Assembly: GCA_964505305.1 (NCBI GenBank)
Contig: CAZDHE010000028.1
Location: 1 to 8,123 of the forward strand
Source: JAXHLG01 sp964505305
Lineage (GTDB): Bacteria; Patescibacteriota; Minisyncoccia; Moranbacterales; DUUL01
Length of the DNA stretch: 8,123 bases
Reading direction: 5' to 3'
Shown: one piece after another, positions 1 to 4,596 of the stretch
How the letters are laid out: each line of letters begins with the position of its first letter
How positions within the stretch are numbered: position 1 is the first letter of the stretch
The notes under the pieces: generated by a model
What the model was told of the DNA's origin: nothing
The model's input: the letters and a program-made list of their open reading frames with translations, nothing else
Database searches by the model: none
Position numbers and translations under genes: made by a program

Positions 1-41
1 CTGAGCGCCTTCATTTTTTCGGCTGGTGTTTTCTCCGTCAT
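1..41 (-). CDS. 5' end of a further small leftward gene (partial, runs off the left edge)
   Basis: An ATG at 41-39 overlaps the TGA stop of the preceding leftward gene as ATGA, the usual arrangement of translationally coupled genes. The frame reads MTEKTPAEKMKAL and stays open to the window edge. Only 13 codons are visible, so no function can be assigned. The call rests on the 4-nt overlap and on the position as third gene of a tightly packed leftward cluster. If the frame closes soon after the edge, the call is wrong. Confidence 0.5.
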   Translation of the reverse strand, partial: MTEKTPAEKMKAL

Positions 42-313
42 AAGTTTTTATTAATTATTAACTTTTTAATATTATCCTCCGCTGATCTTACGACATTGAT
101 CAGCTCTTGGAAATTTTTAATATTATCTTTGCTCCTATAAGGAGCTTGGTTTATGTAGTGCTTGGCCAAAGAGGCTAAATCTGGAAAATATGCCTCATAT
201 TCCCAACCATTAGCCTCTCCATTTTGTTTTTTCTTGGCTCTCAACAAAACATAATTGTTTGCTTCAATTTGAATGCGGGTTTCTTCGTCGAGTTTAATTC
301 TTTTAATCGGCAT
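38..313 (-). CDS. hypothetical protein, 91 aa
   Basis: I do not recognise this family. The 91-residue product is soluble and charged, with no signal peptide or membrane segment. It opens with a basic stretch (MPIKRIKLDE), has a central aromatic segment (GWEYEAYFPDL, about residues 37-47), and ends in a probable helix rich in Asn, Lys and Ile. It starts 11 nt after the stop of the upstream small gene and its TGA overlaps the next ATG, so it sits inside an operon of at least three short genes. No Shine-Dalgarno is seen, only an A/T-rich leader. Small packed genes of this kind are common in phage-derived or accessory regions, but nothing here proves a phage origin. Confidence 0.75.
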   Translation of the reverse strand: MPIKRIKLDEETRIQIEANNYVLLRAKKKQNGEANGWEYEAYFPDLASLAKHYINQAPYRSKDNIKNFQELINVVRSAEDNIKKLIINKNL

Positions 314-324
314 TGCTTTTAAAT

Positions 325-504
325 TTACTTATTATCTCTTTCAGAATCTTTTTCATCCTTGAAACTTTCGACCGCCAGTTTCCCCAAAACCGCCAGCTGA
401 TCCAAGAACTCTTCGGCTTCTTTTTTTGTGATTTCCAAGCCGGAATTCTTTTTCACAACCTTTTGGCACCTCTCAATCAATTTTTGGGAATAACCGAGTT
501 TCAT
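325..504 (-). CDS. hypothetical small protein, 59 aa
   Basis: Reading leftward from the ATG at 504-502 gives a 59-residue frame ending in TAA at 327-325. It begins MKLGYSQKLIERCQKVVKK and continues through ITKKEAEEFLDQLAVLGKLAVESFK to a charged tail. The composition is that of a real small helical protein: alternating charged and aliphatic residues, no low-complexity translation. It begins downstream of the intrinsic terminator at 547-573 and ends 11 nt before the next leftward gene, so it is probably the first gene of the cluster. I do not recognise the family. A longer frame on the opposite strand (313-534) gives an implausible Phe/Leu/Asn-rich product and is taken as its shadow. Confidence 0.72.
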   Translation of the reverse strand: MKLGYSQKLIERCQKVVKKNSGLEITKKEAEEFLDQLAVLGKLAVESFKDEKDSERDNK

Positions 505-546
505 TTGAGACTAAATAATTACTTATGTTTTTGATTGTAAATAAAA

Positions 547-573
547 AAATGTCGCTTGAGTTTAGCGACATTT
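547..573 (-). terminator. rho-independent terminator of the zinc-ribbon gene
   Basis: AAATGTCGCT (547-556) and AGCGACATTT (564-573) are perfect reverse complements separated by a 7-nt loop, giving a 10-bp stem with a G+C-containing core. Read on the minus strand, the stem runs into a T-rich tract (complement of 541-549), as expected for an intrinsic terminator. It lies about 30 nt past the stop of the leftward gene ending at 604 and isolates it from the small-gene cluster further left. On the plus strand the stem is followed by a weaker T tract, so some bidirectional activity is possible. Confidence 0.85.
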
Positions 574-603
574 ATTGAGACAACTTTTTGAGTTTTGGCT
601 TTT

Positions 604-1599
604 TTAAAATCTTTTTGGAAATTCTTTTCTTTTTTTAATTTCCTTTCTTGCAAATAACTTTTCTTTTCGCTCCTCCCTCTTCTTTATTTTCCTGGCATCT
701 CTATAGCATTTCTTACTGCAGTATTTCTTGTTGCCATGATTACTAACAGGGATTTTTTTATTGCAATCGGGGTGCTGGCAAATTTTTGAAAGCTTATATT
801 TCTCAATATCACAAAGCAATTCATAGCAACACAAAGCAAAGTGGCCGAATATCCTATACCCTCTTATAACTCTGCTCATATTCACATATTTTTGGCTAAA
901 ATAATTTTCAAATTTTTCTTCCTCTGAAAGCTCTACATCGCAATCTTCCACCTCTTGATTCAAAAATCCCTCCATATCAAAAAGAGCAGGCTCTACATTT
1001 ATGGAAACCTGCTTGTTGAGCCAATCTATTGAGGCAAAATTAAGCGTATTCTTATCAAAATTATCAACAATCATTTTGAGAGTATAATGCTTCATCAAAA
1101 GATAATTCATATTTTTCATGAAAGGAAGCTTCTCAAAATCGCCAAATTTTAACTTTAAGTTTTTCTCAATAATTTCTCTGTGCTCTTTTCCAATATGTTC
1201 TTGGTCTAGTTTATCTGATACTGGAAAAGCGCAAAAATTGTATTTATCAATAAATTTTTGCAGATCTTTTGCTTTTGTTTTAACAAATTTTCTATATAGA
1301 CGAACGGGGTAAACATCAATATCTCCTTCCTTGTAAACATATTGACCTTTATCATTGATATGGAAAACCCTTAATTCTTGAATCTGCTCCGAATAATCTT
1401 CTTTAATTATCGATTTATCTGCAACTAAACCTCCCCTTTTCACTTTAAAAACCGGCGGATTTCCTTTCTCCAACTTTTTAAAAAGAGAAAAAAACAATGG
1501 ATCCTCAATCTCATTTCTTAAGATATAGGGATAATAATTCGACTGAACAACCAACTGAAAATGATTTTTTATAGCCCCCCGATTTATTATTGAAGACAT
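604..1599 (-). CDS. hypothetical protein with C-terminal four-cysteine zinc-ribbon-like motif, 331 aa
   Basis: I do not recognise the N-terminal 260 residues; they look like a soluble mixed alpha/beta protein with no signal peptide. The C-terminus carries CxxxxC (CQHPDC) and, 14 residues later, CxxxC (CSKKC) followed by YRDARK and a strongly basic tail. This is a treble-clef/zinc-ribbon-like pattern resembling the end of CGNR-type proteins (CS..C...A), which are thought to bind nucleic acid. Counting from the upstream GTG, the cysteines are residues 275, 280, 295 and 299. I prefer the ATG at 1599-1597 over the adjacent GTG at 1602-1600; the two differ by one residue and neither has a Shine-Dalgarno. 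The gene is divergent from the XRE regulator and shares a 111-bp control region with it, so it may be coregulated with the restriction genes. It has its own terminator. Confidence 0.8.
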   Translation of the reverse strand: MSSIINRGAIKNHFQLVVQSNYYPYILRNEIEDPLFFSLFKKLEKGNPPVFKVKRGGLVADKSIIKEDYSEQIQELRVFHINDKGQYVYKEGDIDVYPVRLYRKFVKTKAKDLQKFIDKYNFCAFPVSDKLDQEHIGKEHREIIEKNLKLKFGDFEKLPFMKNMNYLLMKHYTLKMIVDNFDKNTLNFASIDWLNKQVSINVEPALFDMEGFLNQEVEDCDVELSEEEKFENYFSQKYVNMSRVIRGYRIFGHFALCCYELLCDIEKYKLSKICQHPDCNKKIPVSNHGNKKYCSKKCYRDARKIKKREERKEKLFARKEIKKRKEFPKRF

Positions 1600-1641
1600 C
1601 ACAAGGCTTGAGTAATTAAATATTTAGTTAAAAAAGTAAAG

Positions 1642-1670
1642 TTAAAATATCCTAATTTGGGATATTTTAA
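1642..1670. promoter_or_regulatory. perfect 11-bp inverted repeat, candidate operator of the XRE regulator
   Basis: TTAAAATATCC (1642-1652) is followed after a 7-nt spacer by its exact reverse complement GGATATTTTAA (1660-1670). It lies in the control region between the divergent zinc-ribbon gene and the XRE gene and overlaps the -35 element proposed for the latter. AGTTAAAA also occurs at 1626 and 1640. Dimeric XRE/C-type regulators bind dyads of this size in front of their own genes, so an autoregulatory operator is the simplest reading. It lacks the T-tract context of a terminator. Confidence 0.6.
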
Positions 1671-1685
1671 AGCATAGTTTAAAAT
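1657..1685 (+). promoter_or_regulatory. candidate sigma-70-type promoter of the XRE-endonuclease unit
   Basis: TTGGGA (1657-1662) and TAAAAT (1680-1685) are separated by 17 bp and lie about 25 bp ahead of the XRE start codon. The -35 box overlaps the right arm of the 1642-1670 dyad, so a bound regulator would block polymerase. The background is very AT-rich, which makes chance matches to a -10 element common. Confidence 0.42.
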
Positions 1686-1710
1686 TTAACTATAAGTAAT
1701 TTTATAAAAA

Positions 1711-1929
1711 ATGGTTGGCACTACATACTCAAAGGATTATCAAAATTTAATCGAAAAGATCAAACACGCAAGGAAAGAAGCTGGCTTTTCTCAAGCTAAG
1801 CTTGCAAAAAAACTCGGCAAGCCTCAATCCTTTATTTCTAAATGTGAATCAGGAGAAAGAAAAATAGATCCGATTGAGTTAAAAAAAATTGCAGAAATTT
1901 TAGCTAAGAATATAAACTATTTTATTTAA
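1711..1929 (+). CDS. XRE/Cro-CI family HTH regulator, controller-like protein, 72 aa
   Basis: The product is essentially a single HTH_3 domain. The HTH lies in about residues 27-48: SQAKLAKKLG forms the first helix, and the recognition helix follows at PQSFISKCESGER, with the conserved xxSFISKxExGxR pattern. The remainder (IDPIELKKIAEILAKNINYF) matches the last helices of the domain. There is no effector or sensor domain. A small stand-alone XRE gene ending 6 nt before a restriction endonuclease is the classic position of a C (controller) protein, which times restriction after methylation when a system enters a new host. The start is the first ATG after the proposed promoter; no Shine-Dalgarno is present. 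The HTH assignment is firm, the controller role is inferred from position. Confidence 0.88.
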   Translation: MVGTTYSKDYQNLIEKIKHARKEAGFSQAKLAKKLGKPQSFISKCESGERKIDPIELKKIAEILAKNINYFI

Positions 1930-1935
1930 TAGAAT

Positions 1936-2508
1936 ATGAAAATTATTGAACATAAAGTAAAAGTTTTTGGTACTGATTGCATATTAAAATTGATGGATTT
2001 CGACAAAACTGATCAAAAACAGTGGAAAATATTATTCGATTCATGGAAAAAATTAAAGATGGGTTTAAAAAAATTTGAATCAAGGGAGCCTAACTTACCA
2101 GAAGGATTATCCGAAGTTGCTTTTTGTATCTACTCTGGTTCAAAAAGGTTTTTGGAAGTTCAAAAAGGTCAAATATCAGCATCTTTTGATACTTACAATT
2201 TAAAAACAGGAAAAGCTGAACAAATTAAAGCTACCAGTGTTGAAGAGGACTTAACCTCTTTTGGTCCCGCTTCGATCTGGGACGATCTTTATTTCTTAGA
2301 TTTTTTTAATAACGGTAAACTTGATGGCGCTTTTGATGTTTATAAAATACCAAATAATCTAATTTACAGCGCTAAGGTAAATAAAAATCAAACCCTTAAG
2401 CAACAACAAAAACAAAAAAGGAGGCCTCGATTTAGCATAAAGAAGAAAATTGTAAATGAATTTCAGGTCAAGCCTATAGAAAGAAACATTAAAGTCTGGG
2501 AGATCTAA
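1936..2508 (+). CDS. Bsp6I-like type II restriction endonuclease, 190 aa
   Basis: The central segment matches my memory of the Bsp6I restriction endonuclease family: SFDTYNLKTGK, then QIKATSVEEDLTSFGP, IWDDLYFLDFF, DGAFDVYKIPNNLIY, and near the end RRPRFSIKK. A PD-(D/E)xK-type core can be read as Asp85 followed by Gln96-Ile97-Lys98, in a QxK variant of the motif; Glu60 (GLSE) could be a further acidic ligand. At about 190 residues it is normal for a compact one-domain type II enzyme. Bsp6I cuts GCNGC, so that is the likely but untested site. The gene starts 6 nt after the XRE gene, probably in one transcript, and its stop overlaps the convergent methyltransferase gene by 4 nt. It is more AT-rich than the LexA-methyltransferase gene. 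Confidence 0.78.
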   Translation: MKIIEHKVKVFGTDCILKLMDFDKTDQKQWKILFDSWKKLKMGLKKFESREPNLPEGLSEVAFCIYSGSKRFLEVQKGQISASFDTYNLKTGKAEQIKATSVEEDLTSFGPASIWDDLYFLDFFNNGKLDGAFDVYKIPNNLIYSAKVNKNQTLKQQQKQKRRPRFSIKKKIVNEFQVKPIERNIKVWEI

Positions 2509-4076
2509 TTGTTATCCATAGCCTTCTTTACCTCCTTAGCAATTTCTTCTATTACAGAAACAGTCACAGAATTTCCTGCTTGTTTGTAAAGAGCTGAATC
2601 TGCAAGATCGGGAAGCTTGAAATCCAAGGGGTACCCTTGTATTCTAAAGCACTCTAAAGGAGTTAGTTTTCTTATCCCTTTCTTGTCTTTTATAATCGGA
2701 ACATTATGACCGCCCATTCCCATATTGGCAGTAAGCGTCGGGCAGACGCCTTTTTTATTTTCTCGGACGTATTTTCTGCGCCACTGGTAAACTTTGTTTT
2801 CTTCAGTTATCTCATCCTTAATCTTTTCATAAAGAGGCTTTCCATTATAGTAATATTTTTCAGGAATGTTTTTTTCTATCAGATCCCTGATTCCTATTGT
2901 TAGCTTTTTCTTTCTTGGAAATTTAAATTTTTCAAAGATCTTTTTATCCTTAAATCCGACAATGTAAATTCTCTCTCTGTTCTGTGGAATATTGCCGTAT
3001 TCCATACTATTTAAAACCTTGGCATCCGCATAATAGCCCAATTTGCTCAATGTCTGCATGATAATTTTAAATGTCCTTCCATTGTCGTGGCCCCTTAAAT
3101 TTTTTACATTCTCAAGCAGGAACCCCTCCGGCTTTCTCGCCTCGATTATCCGCGCTATATCGAAAAAAAGATTGCCTCTTCCTTTTTCATCTTTGAAGCC
3201 CTGCCTATGGCCGGCAATTGAAAAAGCCTGGCAGGGGAAGCCGGCTAAAAGAAAATCGAATTCCGGAAGATCGTCTATGCCGATTTTTTTTATATCTTCA
3301 ACGATCAGCTTTGAGTCTTTGAAGTTCAGATCATAAGTTTTTTTGCAGGGCTCGTCGAAATCATTAGCAAATACTGTTTCAAATCCCGCATTTTCAAAAC
3401 CCATTCTTATCCCTCCGACTCCCGCAAATAAGTCGATTGTTCTAATTTTTTTCTGTTCATTTTTTGAGGAGCTGTCTTTAAAGTTTCTGACGACTTTAAC
3501 AACAACGCCCCTTACTTCAACCTTGTTTCTGAAAAGCGGAAGCATGCTTTGATTGGCCGGCTGAAGGCGGTATGTATTTTTCTCCCTGTAAATTTTCTTC
3601 AATGTTGCTTCGTTATCGTCGATAATGGCAACGACAGTTTGGCCGTTTTCTGCAACTGACTGCTTTTTGATAACTACAATATCTCCGTCAAATATCCCTT
3701 CCTCTATCATGCTGTCTCCTTTGACTTGTAAAGCGTAATAATCCTGGCCTTCGCGAATTTCGCTCTTTGGAACGGGTACTTTCCTCCCAGCTACTTCAAC
3801 CGCCTCAATCGGCTGGCCGGCCGTGATTGTTCCCAGTACCGGAATCCGGGCAAGAGAACTTTCTTTTTTCTTTAGCTTGATCCCCCTTGCAGAGCTTCCG
3901 TCTTTTTCAATAAACCCTTTTCTTGAAAGAGTTTCTATGTGTTGGTGGACTGTAGAAAGAGCAGATAATCTGAATCGTTTCCTTATCTCTTCGAATGTCG
4001 GAGAGATTTTGTTTTTTTTGATGTACTTTTTGACATAATCCAGAATTTGCTTTTGCCTTTTTGTTAGTGTCGCCAT
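2505..4076 (-). CDS. lexA: LexA repressor fused to cytosine-C5 DNA methyltransferase, 523 aa
   Basis: Residues 1-70 are the LexA winged-helix DNA-binding domain (LTKRQKQILDYV, then SALSTVHQHIETLSRKGFI). Residues 78-198 are the S24 self-cleavage domain: scissile Ala86-Gly87 (TITAGQP), nucleophile Ser122 (KGDSM) and general base Lys160 (ATLKK). LexA is complete and ends at the usual VVVKVVRNF. A 12-residue hydrophilic linker (about 200-211) leads into a full C5 methyltransferase: motif I DLFAGVGG (215-222), motif IV GFPCQ with catalytic Cys282, motif VI ENV (322-324), motif VIII QNRER (365-369), a target-recognition region at about 380-465 (CPTLTANMGMGGHNVP), motif IX TPLECFRIQGYP and motif X QAGNSV (499-504). 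It would methylate cytosine C5 in DNA using SAM, protecting sites from the neighbouring endonuclease, while the LexA half binds an operator. No frameshift or stop interrupts the junction. C5 methyltransferases with a small N-terminal HTH autorepressor (M.SsoII, M.EcoRII) are known; a complete LexA is unusual. Confidence 0.95.
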   Translation of the reverse strand: MATLTKRQKQILDYVKKYIKKNKISPTFEEIRKRFRLSALSTVHQHIETLSRKGFIEKDGSSARGIKLKKKESSLARIPVLGTITAGQPIEAVEVAGRKVPVPKSEIREGQDYYALQVKGDSMIEEGIFDGDIVVIKKQSVAENGQTVVAIIDDNEATLKKIYREKNTYRLQPANQSMLPLFRNKVEVRGVVVKVVRNFKDSSSKNEQKKIRTIDLFAGVGGIRMGFENAGFETVFANDFDEPCKKTYDLNFKDSKLIVEDIKKIGIDDLPEFDFLLAGFPCQAFSIAGHRQGFKDEKGRGNLFFDIARIIEARKPEGFLLENVKNLRGHDNGRTFKIIMQTLSKLGYYADAKVLNSMEYGNIPQNRERIYIVGFKDKKIFEKFKFPRKKKLTIGIRDLIEKNIPEKYYYNGKPLYEKIKDEITEENKVYQWRRKYVRENKKGVCPTLTANMGMGGHNVPIIKDKKGIRKLTPLECFRIQGYPLDFKLPDLADSALYKQAGNSVTVSVIEEIAKEVKKAMDNN

Positions 4077-4082
4077 TTTTGT

Positions 4083-4111
4083 TTGACTTATTAAATTAAT
4101 ATGTTTACAAT
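4083..4111 (+). promoter_or_regulatory. promoter of the vsr-helicase operon
   Basis: TTGACT (4083-4088) and TACAAT (4106-4111) are separated by exactly 17 bp on the plus strand, a near-consensus sigma-70 promoter. Transcription would start near 4118, giving a leader of about 58 nt before vsr. The CCGAA direct repeat at 4122-4137 would fall just downstream of the start point. The promoter overlaps the leftward lexA-methyltransferase promoter. Confidence 0.6.
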
Positions 4112-4114
4112 AAT

Positions 4115-4142
4115 ATTATAACCGAACATTTGCCGAAGTCAA
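4115..4142 (-). promoter_or_regulatory. promoter of the lexA-methyltransferase gene
   Basis: Read leftward, TTGACT (4142-4137) is followed after 16 bp by a perfect TATAAT (4120-4115). Transcription would start near 4108, about 32 nt before the ATG at 4076. The spacer contains a TTCGG-N6-TTCGG direct repeat, which puts a putative LexA operator between the -35 and -10 boxes. This is the best-matching promoter in the window. Confidence 0.7.
4122..4138. promoter_or_regulatory. CCGAA-N6-CCGAA direct repeat, candidate LexA operator
   Basis: CCGAA occurs at 4122-4126 and again at 4133-4137, an 11-bp period. On the minus strand this reads CTTC-N7-GTTC, one mismatch from the GTTC-N7-GTTC LexA box of alphaproteobacteria; the left copy also contains the GAAC half-site used by Gram-positive LexA. 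It sits inside the spacer of the lexA-methyltransferase promoter and just past the start point of the vsr promoter, where a bound repressor would hinder both. Binding is inferred from position and resemblance only. Confidence 0.5.
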
Positions 4143-4175
4143 ATCGAGTTATCCACAAGCTTTAAAATTTTCCTT

Positions 4176-4586
4176 ATGGACGTATTTTCCAAGAAAAAAA
4201 GGAGCGAGATAATGTCCAATATCCGCTCAAAAAATACCTCGGCCGAAAAAATGGTTTTCCGGGAATTAAGAAGAAGAAAAATTTACTTTCAGAAGCACTA
4301 TAAGAAAGCTCCCGGAAATCCTGACATCGCCCTGCCGAGAAAAAAGAAAGCAGTCTTCATAGACGGCGACTTCTGGCACGGCTACAATTTTGAAGAAACT
4401 AAAAAGCGCCTCCCGAAAAAATACTGGGTCGGCAAAATCGAAAACAATATCCTCCGCGACAAAAAGAACACTAACACACTAAAAGAAGAAGGCTGGCAAG
4501 TTTTGAGAATCTGGGAGCATGAGATTAAAAAGGATTTTACTAAATCTATCAAAAGGATAACTCAATTTATTATTGATAATAATTAA
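4176..4586 (+). CDS. vsr: Vsr-type very-short-patch-repair DNA mismatch endonuclease, 136 aa
   Basis: Vsr nicks next to T:G mismatches that arise when 5-methylcytosine deaminates, allowing repair back to C:G. The family signatures are present: MSNIRSKNTSAE (13-24), GNPDIALP with catalytic Asp50 (equivalent to Asp51 of E. coli Vsr), VFIDGDFWHG (60-69) with His68, KIENNILRDKKN (87-98) and GWQVLRIWEHEI (106-117). The length, 136 residues, is typical. Compared with my memory of E. coli Vsr, the structural zinc ligands Cys66, His71, Cys73 and Cys117 are replaced here (Asp65, Tyr70, Phe72, His115), so this protein probably lacks that zinc site. It is divergent from the methyltransferase whose deamination products it would mend and lies 10 nt before the helicase. 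No Shine-Dalgarno precedes the ATG. Confidence 0.92.
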   Translation: MDVFSKKKRSEIMSNIRSKNTSAEKMVFRELRRRKIYFQKHYKKAPGNPDIALPRKKKAVFIDGDFWHGYNFEETKKRLPKKYWVGKIENNILRDKKNTNTLKEEGWQVLRIWEHEIKKDFTKSIKRITQFIIDNN

Positions 4587-4596
4587 TTAAAATTTT

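Noticed and set aside
313..534. 73-residue plus-strand reading frame
   Set aside because: Its product is a Phe/Leu/Asn-rich low-quality sequence, while the opposite strand (325-504) encodes a credible small protein in operon spacing with its neighbour.
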